NCBI RefSeq assembly: GCF_900747795.2
Contig: NC_041402.2
Coordinates: forward strand, 183,415,375 to 183,479,374
From: Erpetoichthys calabaricus
Lineage: Eukaryota; Chordata; Cladistia; Polypteriformes; Polypteridae
Length of the DNA stretch: 64,000 bases
Reading direction: 5' to 3'
In this document: positions 10,701 through 26,100 of the stretch, in pieces
Layout of the letters: every line of letters starts with the position of its first letter
Numbering within the stretch: position 1 is the first letter of the stretch
Notes under the pieces: generated by a model
What the model was told of the DNA's origin: nothing
What the model saw: the letters and a program-made list of their open reading frames with translations, nothing else
The model's database searches: none
Program-made: the position numbers and the translations under genes

Positions 10701-13700
10701 TATAGCGCTTTTCTCACTACTCAAAGCGCTCAGCAATTGCAGATTAAGGGCCTCGCTCAAGGGCCCAACAGAGCAGAGTCTCTATTGGCATTTACGGGAT
10801 TTGAACCGGCAACCTTCCGATTGCTAGTGCAGATCCCTAGCCTCAGAGCCAGCATGTATTAGCATGTAATCATAACTAATTAAGGATTAGCTAAGAGAGT
10901 TAACCATTGCAATACTGAAGGAATTGCTGCTGAAAATGGGGATTTGCAACCATACTGTATGTGAATATAAATTAATCAGTCTTTTCAAGCAGTACTGGCT
11001 ATTACATACGCTTGTAATGCCTTGGCTATATTTTTAAATCACTGTATCCTGCCTTGCACCCTGTGTTGGCTGGGATTGGCTCCAGGAGACCCCAGTGACC
11101 CTGTAGTTAGGATATAGCGGGTTGAATGATGGATGGATGGATATATCATGTTAAAAAAGGTATGAATTTCTATCAAAAGCATGAACATTTCTGTGTGACT
11201 CCAAACATTTACAGTAGTATATTTACAATGTTGACTGAAAGCACACAACATACAAGATACAACGCATTTTATCACTGCCAATCATCAGGCTACTGATTAG
11301 CAGCCTAACCTGTTAAAGTTTGGGTATAAAGGATGCAGCCATGTCATTGTGGGTTTTTTATATTATATATAAAAGAACTTTCAAATATTGAGTATCATTA
11401 AACAATAGACGAAAACTTACAAAATAGAAAAGGTTATATTTTTAACAAAAGGCTAGAAGAAAAAATAGTTTTTTGAATTAGTATATGTGAAATTGGACAG
11501 TTCAACACATTACAATTTGCATTTAGTCACAGTCAGTACATTTTTTCCCGACTCCAGTAAGCAAAGCTCCAAAGTCACAACCCTGGTTACAACAGTTACA
11601 GTGTCATACTAATATACCAGCATTGCATATTTTTGTAACATTTTTTTTCTCAAGGTTCCACAAAATGTAAAATACCATTAAATAACTACATACACGTTTT
11701 ATTACATATTAAATAAACTGACAAATCATATGCCTATTTAGAAGTTACAAGGGCAAAGACTATTTGAATTTAGCAGATTTCTCCTAGCTTCATGCACAAA
11801 GTGTGGCACACGCTCCGTGCACCTCTTCACAGCCCTTACCTGGATACATAGATGGATAATGGAAGGCTTGGGTGGTGTAAAATGTCCAATGCACCTTGTG
11901 GTATTTTTGTTCCTGAAAGATAATTAATGAGGTATGCATACTGCCTTCACACCTTTTGCACCATTTACAGTAATTCAGTTACCATACTGACAGCAGTAAC
12001 CATATACTTTGGAAGACAAACGTTAATTTTGTAAACAAAACCATTTTTGTAGAATCGTAAACTGCATTACCAAGTCTATTAGAAGACCATAGTATGAAGA
12101 AGCGAGCACAGGCTCCATGTTCCTTCCCTAGCTTAGCAAATATGACCCCACTTTCCTAACATCACCTATGCTATAACATCTTAAATGTACCTTTCAAGAA
12201 CTGGAGGAATGCCGTGTGACATAAATGCACATTTTTTAAACAGAGTGAATCTTAATGTTAGATTTTTTTCAACTAGAATGCCTGTGAAGTGTATGAGGGT
12301 GCCCATGTTTTTAAGTTGTTCGTTTTTTTTATTATCTCTGAATAAGCAACACATTTTTCTTATAAACATTTTGTGCCTTCATTAATTGACTGCAATTACT
12401 TGTATTTGTTTTTTTGTTTGTTTGTTTTTTTTTCAAGGTGGGACCTGAGAAACAAGTGAATAAGGTTAAAGAAAAATTTGCCACTTCTAAAGATCCAACT
12501 GTGAGCCAGCCTTTCATGCTTGATCGTGTGCTAAATCCAGAAGGAGGAATCCTCCCTCCATTGCGTGGCTTCAAGTATACAAGTTGGTCTCCACTGGGCT
12601 GTGATGCTAATGGCCGTTGCTTGCTAGCCTCGCTTACGTTGGACAGCAGGCTCACCATCCACGCCAATCTGAATAGACTCGAGTGGACTCCTTTGGTTGA
12701 TCTGACAGAGGCATATGGACAAATGCTGGAAGAGAAATCTTACCATTTGTCAGGAGCAGGTGCACCCTGTCAAAAGCTGGAAGATATGTCTGAATACCAG
12801 CACAGGCATTACATGCAGTGCCCTGTTCGCATGGAGTGGTCGAGCGTCTGCTCCACTCAAAAGGTCCAAACTAATAATGAGTGCAAAGATGTTGGAACTG
12901 TGCTTTTGGCGGTGCTTCTGGAAAATGGAGATGTGGCTGTTTGGCAGTTTCAGCTGCCTTTCACTGGTAAAGACTCTGTTGTGTCATGCAACACTATCCA
13001 GTCGGGTGTGTCAATGCCAAGTGTATTGGCCTGGTGGGAATATGAGCATAGTGGGAGAAAAATGAGTGGGCTTATTGTTGGCAGCTCTGTGGGACCAGTT
13101 AAGATCTTGCCTGTAAACTTAAAAGCAGTGAAGGGCTATTTCACCTTACGGCAACCTGTAGTCCTGTGGCAGGAAACAGACCAGATTCCAGTGCACAATA
13201 TAAAATGTATTTCTCTCTATCATCCTTATCAAAAATGCAACTGTAGTCTTGTGGTGGCTGCCCGTGGATCCTATCTCTTTTGGTGCCTTTTGCTCATCTC
13301 TAAGGCTGGACTTAATGTGCACAACTCTCATGTTACAGGTCTACACACAACTTCAATTATTTCCATGACTGCCAGTCGCTATGGGGGTGCAATCTACACC
13401 TGTTCAGCTGACAGTACTGTCAAAAAGCTGACACCAATTTTTACTGATGTAGCTGTGATGTTTGAACAGGAACAGATACGTTTACCTGAAGGGGTTGCTG
13501 GGCGAAGGACACATGGCATTGCGGTTAGCCCAAACGGAGCCTACTTAGCCCTTGTAAACACAGATGGGCTGACCAATGGGCTGCATCCAGCCAGCCGGAG
13601 TTATCAAGTCCAGTTTGTCGCCCTCAAGACACCAGATGAGGCAGCAGCTGAGCTCCTAGAATCCACTATTCAAAATCTTTTCAAACAGGCAGACCTGCTG

Positions 13701-16700
13701 GATTTAGTACGATGGAAGGTACTGAAGGATAAACGCATCCCACCTATGCTACAAGAAGAGCTGGATGACAAGGTTCATGCTTCTGGGTCTACGTACCTAT
13801 GGAGGTTCAAACTTTTTCTGTTCAGGGTCTTGTATCAGTCTCTTCAGAACACCCCTTCTGAAGTTCGATGGAAACCTTCACATGAAGAAACCAAGGTTTT
13901 CATCAAGGATGGAGAGTCTGGGATTTCTGTGAAAGCTGCTGGAAGGGAAGAGGGTGATGAAGAAGAGGACAGCGAAGATCCCAAACCAACCGCTAACCAG
14001 GAGGAGAACAGCAGCACTTCAGCATCAGAGGAGCAGATGAGTGAGATTATTGCCTGGATAGAGGCAGTGGAGTCACATCTCACGCGTGAGCACATGAAGA
14101 GGGTCCTTGGGGAAGTCTACTTACACACCTGGATCACAGAAAATACTAGTATTCCAACCAGAGGGGTTTGTGACTTCCTAATGAGCGATCCCACATATGA
14201 GGACAGGGCTGCCAGGGTAAGGGACAAGGGCTAATTTAAATTTGTGTGTTTTCTTATATGGATGGGTTTACGTCTCAAGCTTCAAAGAGAAGTAAGGACA
14301 AAACCTTATGTTGCTTTTGAAGTGTAGTTTAACACCAAAAGGCTAAGTCTGTGTACTTTGAATGGAGATGAGGTTATGTTGTTGCCTTAATATATTCTTG
14401 AAAAGGCCAGAAATACAAAAAAAATACGGACGTACCAAATACAAAAATGTGACCATGGAACTCTTAAAATTAAAACATGGTTACCCGAATCCAGGAAATA
14501 TTGCCAGTCCTCTATTGTCAGAAACCTCCCATGACTTTGTATCAAGAAAGCATTTTATGTAGTGCCTTACCCATAATGTACAGCATTCTAAAGCACTATA
14601 CATCAGCAATACATTGGCCAGTCATGTATCTTGTTTCGAATAATACAGCATAAATGAACCAGTAACCTTCTGCTTTACTGTCCAGCATCTCTGTCTTTAG
14701 GTCACATTAAAATCTGAAAGCACAGGTCACCCATAATAATTGACTATACGACAAGCTTTTTCTTTACTCTCAAATGAAATATGTGTAGCTTTAAATGGTA
14801 CCATAGGTAGATGGGGCCTTTGCTCTACATTGGCACAAACATAGAGTGAGAATGTATAATATACAGTTAGGTCCATAAATATTTGGACAGAGACAACTTT
14901 TATCTAATTTTGGTTCTGTACATTACCACAATGAATTTTAAATGAAACAACTCAGATGCAGTTGAAGTGCAGACTTTCAGCTTTAATTCAGTTTGGTGAA
15001 CAAAACGATTCTATAAAAATGTGAGGCAACTAACGCATTTGTAACACAATCCCTTCATTTCAGGGGCCCAAAAGTTATTGGACAAATTAAATAACTGGAA
15101 ATAAAATGTTCATTTCTAATACTTGGTTGAAAACCCTTTGCTGGCAATGACAGCCTGAAGTCTTGAACTCCTGGACATCACCAGATGCTGGGTTTCCTCC
15201 TTTTTAATGCTCTGCCGGGCCTTTACTGCAGCAGCTTTCAGTTGCTGTTTGTTTGTGGGCCTTTCTGTCTGAAGTTTAGTCTTCAACAAGTGAAATGCCT
15301 GCTCAGTTGGGTTAAGATCAGGTGACTGACTTGGCCATTCAAGAATTTTCCACTTCTTTGCTTTAATAAACTCCTGGGTTACTTTGGCTGTTATGTTTTG
15401 GGTCATTGTCCATCTGTATCATGAATCAATTTGACGTCATTTAGCTGGATTTGAGCAGACGGTATGTCTCTGAACACCTCAGAATTCATTCGGCTGCTTC
15501 TGTCCTGTGTCACATCATCAATAAACACTAGTGTCCCAGTGCCACTGGCAGCCATGCACGCCCAAGCCATCACACGGCCTCCACCGTGTTTTACAGATGA
15601 TGTGCTATGCTTTGGATAATGAGCTGTTCCACGCCTTCTCCATACTTTTTTCTTGCCATCATTCTGGTAGAGGTTGATCTTGGTTTCATCTGTCCAAAGA
15701 ATGTTTTTCCAGAACTGTGCTGGCTTTTTTAGATGTTCTTTAGCAAAGTCCAATCTAGCCTTTCTATTCTTGAGGCTTATGAGTGGCTTGCACCTTGCAG
15801 TGCACCCTCTGTATTTACTTTCATGCAGTCTTCTCTTTATGGTAGACTTGGATATCGATATGCCTACCCCCCTGGAGAGTGTTGTTCACTTGGTTGGCTG
15901 TTTTGAAGGGGTTTCTCTTCACCATGGAAATGATTCTGCGATTATCCACCACTGTTGTCTTCCGTGGACGTCCAGGTCTTTTTGCGTTGCTGAGTTCACC
16001 AGTGCTTGCTTTCTTTCTCAGGATGTACCAAACTGTAGATTTTGTCACTCGTAATATTGTATCAATTTCTCGGATGGGTTTTTTCTGTTTTCGCCGCTTA
16101 AGGATGGCTTCTTTCCCCTGCATGGAGAGCTCCTTTAACCGCATGTTGTCTGTTCACAGCAAAATCTTCCACATGCAAGCACCACACCTCAAATCAACTC
16201 CAGGCCTTTTATCTGCTTAATTGATAATGACATAACGACGGACTTGTCCACATCTGCCCATGAAATAGCCTTTGAGTCAATTGTCCAATTACTTTTGAGC
16301 CCCTGAAATGAAGGGATTGTGTTTTAAAAAAATGCTTCAGTTGCCTCACATTTTTATGCAATCGTTTTGTTCACCCCACTGAATTAAAGCTGAAAGTCTG
16401 CACTTCAACTGCATCTGAGTTGTTTCATTTAAAATTCATTGTTGTAATGTAGAGAACCAAAATGAGAAAAAAAGTCGTCTCTGTCCAAATATTTATGGAC
16501 CTAACTGTATAGATATTCTTTTAACAATGTTTGAGAAACTTTACAATTGTTTTGTATTTTATTATGTCAGGTTTCCGAGTTGAAATCTGTAATCCCAGGA
16601 GTAATCTTTTAGTATTCCTTTACCTCCATATACAGTCATGAAAAAGTAAGCACATCCCATGAAGTTTTTTTTCTTTTTTAACCTACATGGAACTATAAAG

Positions 16701-18670
16701 ATTTGATCTTGTTTTAAACAGTATCTTTAGCTAAAGGTGGTGTAATTGAAAGAAACCAATAAAGATTTGATTCTGCAATGATTTATTCAACAAAAAATGA
16801 ACAGATATACTGTTTCTGTCTTTTAAAAAAGTAAGTCCATGCCTGGCTGTAATGGCTGGTATTGCCCACACAAATAGCCGTTTACTATAACCATCTAGAA
16901 GTCTCTGACATCAGCTGGTTGAAAGTTTCTTCCACTCCTCCATGCAGAGTTCTTTCAGCTGTTTAAGTGATGTCTTGCACCTGTTTCAACCCCTTTAATC
17001 CCTCTACCCAGCATCACAATGGATTTCAGATCCTGGTTTTGACATGGCCTTTCCAGAATCCTCCATTTCTTTCTTTTCAGCCTTTCCTTGGTGGCATGCT
17101 TAGGGTTATTGTTATGTTATAAGGTACATTTTTGGTTAAGCTTCAGTCTTTTGACAGATGGTCTCATATTATCCTCAAGTACCTGGTACAATGAAGAATT
17201 CATAGTGGATTCTATTATGGTGAATTTCCTAGCCCCTGATGTAGCAAAGCAGCCCCATTTTCACCACCATACTTTTCAGTTATTAGGTTCTTTTGGTCAA
17301 ATGTTGTCTTTGATTTTTCACCAAATAACTCTCTTTGCTCATCTGTACAAAGCACATTGTTCCAAAATTCTTGGTCTTTACCCACATGTTCATTGGCAAA
17401 TTTTAGTCTTGTTTTAATTTTTTTTCCAGAGCTTAAATGTTTGCTTCTGCCACACCTCCCATGTAAATCACATTTTTACAGTCTCTTTCTAATGGTAGAA
17501 TCATGCACTTTGATGTCAGAAGTAGAAAGTGTGACCTGTTAGTCCCTTGATGGACTTCCGGAGTTCTTAGAGACTCCTTTCACTATCTTGCATTCTGGTC
17601 TTGTTGAGGCAGCCTGGCCTAGTCAAGGTAGCAGTTGTTTGAAGTCATCTCTACCTGTAGATTAATCAGTTCACAGTTCAGAAGATAATCTCCAATTTTT
17701 TGGAGAACTTTCTAAATCTCTTCCCAGACTCTCCTAGCCATTTGTAACCCTCTTTCTGAAGGCCTCAAAGAGCTCTTTCAATCTTGCCATGGTGATAACA
17801 CACACAGACAAACATCAACATTAAAGAGTAAACCCAGCTAAACGTTTGAGATTAAAATAAGAAGAGTTCAGACAAGATCCTCTTTCATGAGGTTCAAATC
17901 ATTTGCACCTGATTCTAATTTTAGGTCTAAGTGTAGGGGTGTACTTACTTTTTCCAAATGTGAAATTTGCATTTATGTTTACTTAAATGATGCAATGGAC
18001 TACAGAATGCAAATGTAGCCTGGTATTTGTTTTGTCAACTTTAAGTATAGATAATGTTTAAATGAAAATCAAATCTTGATATGTCAACATATGGTAAAGA
18101 TAAAAAAAAAAACATTTCATGGGGTGTGCTTACTATTTCACATATCTGTCTTTATAGTACTTCATACAAGAAATGCCCCCTTGAGTGCCTGTTGGGCCCA
18201 CACTTGCCTACTGTCATCTTTTTTTTTTTTTTTAACTCTCTGTCTTAGGAACTCCATCGCCATGTATGCATGTTCATGTCCATGAAGCTTTCTAGTTCCA
18301 GCCTTTGAAAAACTTTTGAAGTGATCAAGGCTATTTTCTTAGTGCCTTTTCTTAGTGGTATTCTTACATTTAGCCAATCTGCATGATTTTTGGTAGAGTG
18401 GAAAAAGTTTTATCCACCCCATGTATTATAACTGTTGACCACTTCTTACTCCTCATGCTTCACTACTACTATAAGGCAATGCTATAATTCTACATTTTTA
18501 AAATACAGAGAAGGTGATCAGGGCATTATCAAGGGCTGGGACACTTGTAAAGATTTTTACGCATTTCTAAGCTGGCATGTGCAAATAGAGAGAGAGAGAA
18601 GTTTAAAACATACAAGCTTTTGCAGTGCAGTTTTTAAGTATATGGAAAGTGATTATTATTATATACATTA

Positions 18671-18720
<50 letters not shown>

Positions 18721-20104
18721 TTATTATTATTATTATAAGTGAAAATTATTATTAGTATGGCTCTGTACCCATGCATGCCTGTTTTGAAATGAAAGAAAAT
18801 ATGAGCTTTTATCAAAGGCTTCCAGTAATAAACTGAGCGTATTTACTTAAAAAAAAGGGATGAATAGTGTATGAATTATAAGACTTCTTATATGTACTTC
18901 CTTCTATTTTAAGGAGCCAAAGGTAAATTAACATATTTATGTTAAATTAAATAGGCAAATTTAATACTTACATTTATTTCAATGACTGCCTGTAGTCTGG
19001 AACCCATAAATAATGATTGGACGATAATGATTCAACTTTATTGTACAGGTACAACGAAATGCAGTTACTGCATACCCCTTGGGGTGAGGGTGCAGGGTCA
19101 GCTATTGCAGCAGTTGCAGTTAAGTGCTTTGCTCAACGGCCCAGTGGAGTAGAATCCCTTCTGGCAATAACATGATTTGAACCAACAACCTTCTGGTTAC
19201 CAGCACAGATCCTTACCCCCAGAGCCACCACTCCACCAGGTGCTGGGTTTCTATGATTCTCTTGCAGGCCTGTGTGGCAGTTGTCTTCAGTTGCTGCTTA
19301 TTTTGGGATTCTTGTCTTCAGCAAGTAAAAAAGATAATCAATCAGATTTAGGTCAGGTGACTGACTCAGCCATTCAATAATTGCACTTTTTAGCCTTGTC
19401 CTGCTGCAGTATAAAGGACCATTAACTGAGTTTTAATGCATTAGGTTGAATTTGAGCAGATAAGATCTGTCCACCTCAGAATTTATCCTGTTTTTGTCAT
19501 CAGTCACGACATCAATAAATACGAGGGAACAGCCATACATGCCCAAGCCATAACACTGGGCTTCCACCAGGTTTCACAGAGGAGCTGATGTTCTTCAGCT
19601 CAAGAGCTGGCCCTTTCATTCTCAACACCTTTCTCTTTCCATCACTTTAGTACTGGTGAATCTTCATATTATCTTTCCATTAGACATTTTTCCAAAATTG
19701 TACAGGTTTTTGATGTACTTCTTAGCTGGCATTTCCGTTTTTAAGGCTTACCAGTGTTTTTTACATCTTGTGGTGAACCCTCCAAATTTATGCTCCTGCA
19801 GTCTTGTCTTTATGGGCATGTTGGACACAGCAGCACCTGCACCTCAGACAGGACAGTTGAAAAGGTGTTTTTTTTTTTTTTAATATATACAGGGTGAGTT
19901 AAAATTATGCGAACACTAATGGTACTGCTATGCGTATACTTCTATACAATTTTTGTGGACAATTTATGTGCCACATATGGTACATGTGTTGAACATGATG
20001 GCAAACAGGTTGAGACATTCCTGTAAATCATCTTACACATATGAAATATGTTTTGTGAATAAATTGTTTCCGCCGTACAATTGTTAACATAATTTTGACT
20101 CATC

Positions 20105-20158
<54 letters not shown>

Positions 20159-23100
20159 TGGAACCTCGAGATACGATCACCTCTGTATACGAGAAATTCA
20201 AAATACGAGGAAAGTATGAGCGAAAAATTCAGATCTAAATGCGAGCATTGGCCACTTCAACAACCACCTAAGTGTAGCATCCATCTGGTTGACGTGACGG
20301 CAGCCATTCTTGTACCAGTATACTCCTCATCCAATAGCTGTTAGGTGGTGAAGTGCTGAGAGAGACAGGTAGTCAGTAAGGGACAGGGGATGATTAGGGG
20401 GCTAGGATGACCAAGCTGTGGTGGATCATTTAGCCAGGATATCAGGGTACTCCCTACTCTTTGCAGTGATGCCCAGGCATGTTTTCTGGCCACAGAGAAT
20501 CAGGACCTTGGTTCAAATTTTAACATAATTTTGACTCACCCTGTATATGTAAGCTAACACATTTTTCTGTCACACACTGCAGTGGTCTTCCTTGATCTAC
20601 CAGTCCATTTGGTGTGCCTAATCTCACCAGTACCTTTCCTTTTTACTAGTGTACCAAACCAGACCAAAGGTTTTTGGATTTTGTGTTTCTGTTTATTAGG
20701 CTCACAAAAGTGTGCTTCACTGGCATTGGCACTTTGGTCCTCATGTTGAGTGACAACAGCAGCAGATTCTAAGTGTAAATACTACAATTGGAATGAGCTG
20801 TAGGCCTTTTAGCAGATTAACTGCACATGACTTGTCAATGCAGTAACACACAGCTGGCAAAGGAGCAGCTAAGTAGCCAATCATCCAATTACTTTTGATT
20901 ACTTATCATAGGAGGCAGGGACATCTTCACATAAGTGCTAAAATTTTTATAAACATTCACCTTTTTTATTTAAATACCCTCAACTTAATACTGAACATTT
21001 ATGCTAAAAGTTAATTTGTTTCATTTCATTATGGTGTAAGAGGCTAAAGTAATAACTAATTCACAATCCAAATTCTTATGGACTGCACCGTATATTCTGA
21101 AATCGATGCAGAGCAAGCTTATTTGGCATGCTTTCTAAAAGCTAGGTCATACGTGAAAATGACATTGATTACTGAATAATAAAATGTTTGCACCGTGACA
21201 TCTTCCAAAGGCAGCATTTTGGAAGCACTGTGTACAAGAGAAGAGTTAATCAGCATTTCTTTTAAAAACATTTTTTCTGGGAAGATCAAAATATCAATAT
21301 TTTATTAAACAAGATAGTTCGATAGATAGCACTTATTTGTCCCCAGGGGCTTTTTCCAGATGATAGACAGATAGAACTTTATTTGTCCCCAGGGGAAAAT
21401 CTGGCTTTTTATAGAAGCTCTTTAAATGAATAAATACATAAATAGGTAGATAAATATGTAAATAAAGATTATGACAATCAACAAACGCCAAATCAACTAC
21501 AAAAGCGGAATGACAAAAAAAGAAAAAACTTTTGACTTGGCTAAAGATAAAAAGAACAGTCGCATTCCCAGTGAGCCATTCTAAAGTGTATTGCTGTTGG
21601 TATGAAGGAGCCCCAGTAGTGTTTCTTCACATATTTCTGTGGAAATGGGCACTAGTTACATGGGAAAAACACAAATGTAGCATTCGTGTTTCCTCTTCAT
21701 TTCTTTCATGGAAAACACATTCGGCCTGCTGTCCTGCTGAAGCACGCGACAACCATAGTGTGATTACAGTTTATTTGAAATGCTTGTAGAAAGTTAAATG
21801 CATGTTCTTAATATCAACAAATACTGTTGTTGATTACCTGTGTTGTGTTGGCAGTATGCCCTTACTAATCTGTGCTTATGTGGATGAGAGGTGTAATTAG
21901 CATTTTTTTTTTACATTTTTACAGAGATCATAGTTTTAGTGTACTTAGTTCATAGTTATACATTTTAAATCTTAGCAGCCCAAGTAAATCATGTTTTGTG
22001 TTTCGAACTGCTTGCTTCTTCATTCTCCTTCTACCTGAACTAGGAAACAAATTGACTTCTCTGCCACAATTAACTTCTAGTATCAAAGATGCAAATTATA
22101 GATTCCAAACACATAGCTTTTATTTATGGGACAATGCTAATTCCATTTTGCAATTTAAAGGCAGAACAGTTTTATCTTGCCTGTAGGTGATAATGAAGCA
22201 TTTCATTTATTTATGCCTTATTTTTGATGTCATTCTACCAACTGCACATTTGTTTTACCTTTCCAAGAAAATCAACCAATTTTGCAGCCTTTATTCAGCT
22301 GCACCACACTAAGTATTGTTCTCTATTTGTTCTTTCACCTCAACAAAACTTTAAAATGTATTTTTTTTTCTCCTCATGATTACTTTTAAATCTTACAATC
22401 ACTACCATATGATGAACATCCATAAAACAGAAGTACAGTTTTTATAATGTTATCTAATTTACACACAGGATTTTTCCGTTAAGAGAAATTTGGAAATTAA
22501 CCTTTGTGTCCTAAAAGCTGTGAAAATTGTTTAAATTTCATGGAGAGACTGGTCCAGTGCTTTTGGGATTGGAAAAGCTCTAGATGGGAGCAGACAGAAA
22601 CTGTTTAATTAAGTGAAGTTCAGTCAACAGCGAGGATTTAACTCAAATGTTGGTTTGACAAAAAATGTGCATCCATTGTGACACTCAAGTTCAGGGTTTA
22701 CCTACATGTGACATTAAAGACTGACACATTGGGAGTATTGTGTGGCGGTTCAAGTAAATTAATGTTGTGTTATTTTTGGTACAGATGCTTCTACAGTACG
22801 TTTCGGTTTACTTTACAGCACTCCTTTTTTCTGTTTCTCTTCTGTCCCTAAGGTGTTAATTGGACACATCTTCAAGAAGATGAACAAACAGACATTTCCT
22901 GAATATTGCAGTCTTTGTAAAGAAGTTCTCCCTTTCACAGACCGCAGGCAAGCAGTCTGCTCAAATGGACACATGTGGCTAAGGTAACAATTCAGATTTT
23001 CTGTAGTTAATCCATGGCTTTAACATTATTACATAGCATTAAAATTTAGATCTAATAAACTGAAGTTCATTTGTTATGTTAGGTAAAATATTTTAATAGA

Positions 23101-26100
23101 CTTACATTGGTGTATAAGTATAACACTGCATATAAATGATATATTTGGTTTTTTACCAAGAATTGAGAGTCTCTCTGCATGTTCAAAGATGTATGTATTA
23201 ATATAAATGATCTCCTAAATTTCTTTGCAAATTCCTGTGTTCAGTATGCCAATGCAGGCGTCTTGACTTTTCTAATAGAACTATGTATGGTGCCTATGGA
23301 TTTTCATTCAAAATTTTTTTCTTAATTAGACACCAATTGTATGGTGACTGCCATATCCCCACAGGGGTTAGCAACTGAGGTTAGACGTTTTCAATAGAAT
23401 GTAGTGTGGTTATTGGCACAGGCGCACAGCACAAATCCGAAGATAACCGTTGTGCTGAGCTAGTAAGTCTCTTTGCTTGAAGCAGCTGTCCACATGGGCC
23501 AGTACAAAGCAGCTAGTGAATATTAACGTACAGGTTAACTTCCATACTAAAATACTAATTAATGGCTTTTGTTGCAAACATTCGTAAATGATTAATACTT
23601 CCTGTCATCCTGCAATAACTGGAAATACTTTGTGGATTACAGTGGATTTATGCCCTTTAATCCATCATAATTTGCATCTGTCTTTCATTCCAACTCATCC
23701 ATTTTGCACACTACCATTAACCATTTTCTAATCAAAAATAATCATTAACTAATCCACTTGAAGGAACATGTGTGTCATTTACAAGTCAGTCTCAAATGGA
23801 TCTCTATGAGCTTTTAGCTGTAACAGAAATAAGCCTTTCTCAAGTTCATAAAGACCTGACAACCCACATTTTAGGTAATTTGAAATTGCAGACAAAGAGT
23901 AGGATCAAGTCATTCAGTTAACTTTGATTAAAGGCGAGCACTGGTAATGGCTATATACTACATTGCACCGTGGGTATAAACTGGGTTTTGTTTGGGATTT
24001 TGGATCACCAGTAGGCCAAAGATTAATAAATTCTTTATAATATGGAGTTTTTTCTGTTTTCCATTACCTCCACACATTAATATATATTTTTTTAAATCTC
24101 CAGATATTCTGTATATGCACATATTGTATGTTTTTGTGTTCAGCAAAAGTATGCATGCAAAGTATGCATGTAATTTTAAATTACACTATACTTCTAAATG
24201 TGTGTCACACATTATTTAATACAATTGTAGTATATTAGGAATAAATATATTTGTTTCTGGAGGATTCTATATTTACGAAAGCCCAGTAATATTTTAAGAA
24301 TAAACATTATAATCCTTTTCATCTAAAAATAAAAATTGATGCACCTACTTCAAATGGTAAAATATAAGAAATAATAGTAAAACATGAGTAAATGATCATG
24401 TGCCAGTTAAGAGCAGTGGTTCTCAACCTTTATTCCTCCGAAGTCCCCCAGTGTACCATGAGAATAAGTGAGGCCCTGTTACACAGCCCATTATATTCAA
24501 ACTCATGTACTTTTACTGCAGTCTTGACAAAAATGCTTGTTTTTGAACTTAAATCTATTAACACTGGATATGTGAGATGTTGCAACTGTCCTGCCAGAAA
24601 AACTAGCAGGGTGTTTGAAAAGTAACCAGGAGAAAAGGTGTAGTCAGAAATTAGAAAAGAAGTCAAAACTGGAAAGAGAGCCCCACTGCTGCATAAGCCA
24701 AATCACAGGAGAAAAATCAAGAGTCAAAAAAATAAGCATGAGTCAAAGAAGAGTTAAGAGTATTTAAATTATAAGGCAGAAAAGGGACTCTGCCAATTTG
24801 GATAGGAAGTGAACTTTTTGCTGACCTTTTACACGCATCATGTCGTTACCAAAGGTCACAACCTCCGAGGACACACCCTTAACAATGTGGAATTTATTCC
24901 TAGCAACAAGAGGACAAAACAGCAGCAAGCACAATAAACAAAGATGGCAGCAAAAACTGCCCAAATAAATTTATACAATCAAAATCAAACCACTAATCAC
25001 AAATTCATTGTCTAAGGTATAAAAAGAAATGATCAATGTGTCCAAAACCATCACGAAAGGGTATAGGATTAAAGTGCAGTGCATAATGCCCACTAACCAC
25101 TGTGGCACAGTACCGCCCCATTTTATTATTTAGATGAATTATTGGCATGCCTCCCCATGCCAGTCAGCAGGAGGTTTTTAAGCAGATCAGATCAAAAGAA
25201 ATCTCAACCCTTCCCATTGGGGCTGACTTATCACCCCGGCAACTCTTAGTGCAGCCCCCCTTTAACAGCTCATCATTTCACTCACTTAAGCACAACAGCA
25301 GCCTGTGTCTGAGTCGCTGAGAAACTCCATCTATGTCCAGCGCCTTCCCACTTATCCTTTTCATAAGTCACAGCTGTGAATGTGCAGGTAAAGCTTTTAA
25401 GATGTGAACATCTTTCAGGACTGGCACAGTTGTTATCAGGGAGGAAGTGCAGCCATTATACACCTTTTTTTTGGCACTTCTAATTAATCAACAAACTGAA
25501 TGTGTTCAAAGGAGATTAATATCTTTGATTTGAGATTAAGTATTTACATTTTTTACTTTATATTAATGTCATATAATGCATTACAAACAGCAAACTTATT
25601 AGTGATTTGAGAAATATAGAAAAATAACAAATTTGGTGGACAGCATGGTGGTGCACTGGTAGTGCTGCTGCTCGACAATAAGGAGTTCAGGGTTCACATC
25701 CCGGGTGCTCCATGCATAGAGTTTGCATGTTCTCCCCAAGTCTGTATTGGTTTCCTCCCACAATCCAAAGATGTGCAGGTTAAGTGGATTGGCGCTGTTA
25801 AATTGGCCTTTGTGTGTCTGTTCACCTTGTGATGGGCTGGCACCCTGCTCAGGGATTGTTCCTGCATTGTGCCCGTTTATTTTAGGGGTAGGCTTCAGCT
25901 GCCTTGCGATCCTGCCCTGGACAAGAAGGTTAAGAAGACGGATAGACGGGTAGATGGATAAAATTTGGTAAATTTACTATACACAGCAAACAGATACTGT
26001 TAGATAAAAAGTGTTTAAATATTTATACCTTTCCCTAATTGATTTTATTTCTGTTACACTTTCATTAAATTGCTGTGTCGTACTGTAAGTGTTATAGCAT

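Larger units (their letters stand above)
18900..21092 (-). mobile_element. Old, heavily interrupted Tc1 copy (family A, copy 3)
   Basis: Segments align in order with the - strand of copy 1: CACCAGGTGCTGGGTTTC, TCAGGTGACTGACTCAGCCATTCAA, the GCCCAAGCCATAACAC region, and a degenerate right TIR TCCAAATTCTTATGGAC near 21065. Divergence is far higher than between copies 1 and 2. It is broken by a SINE (about 19008-19236) and by a mariner-like/pogo-like cluster (19890-20543). The left TIR was not found, so the start is approximate. Confidence 0.75.

Noticed and set aside
14217-14234. GTF3C4 ending at 14234 (read-through of exon 2)
   Set aside because: Human similarity resumes at 22853 with matching phase and a good donor lies at 14217.
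15674-16220. + strand frames of over 110 codons in the Tc1 copy (and mirror ones at 35527-36130)
   Set aside because: Shadows of the real transposase strand.
17088-17542. Hydrophobic 109-codon frame as a membrane protein
   Set aside because: Lies antisense in a decayed Tc1; hydrophobicity comes from T-rich antisense sequence.
24414-25480. LTR retroelement or complete hAT
   Set aside because: Only one hAT-like end; no terminal repeats, gag/pol text or partner end seen.
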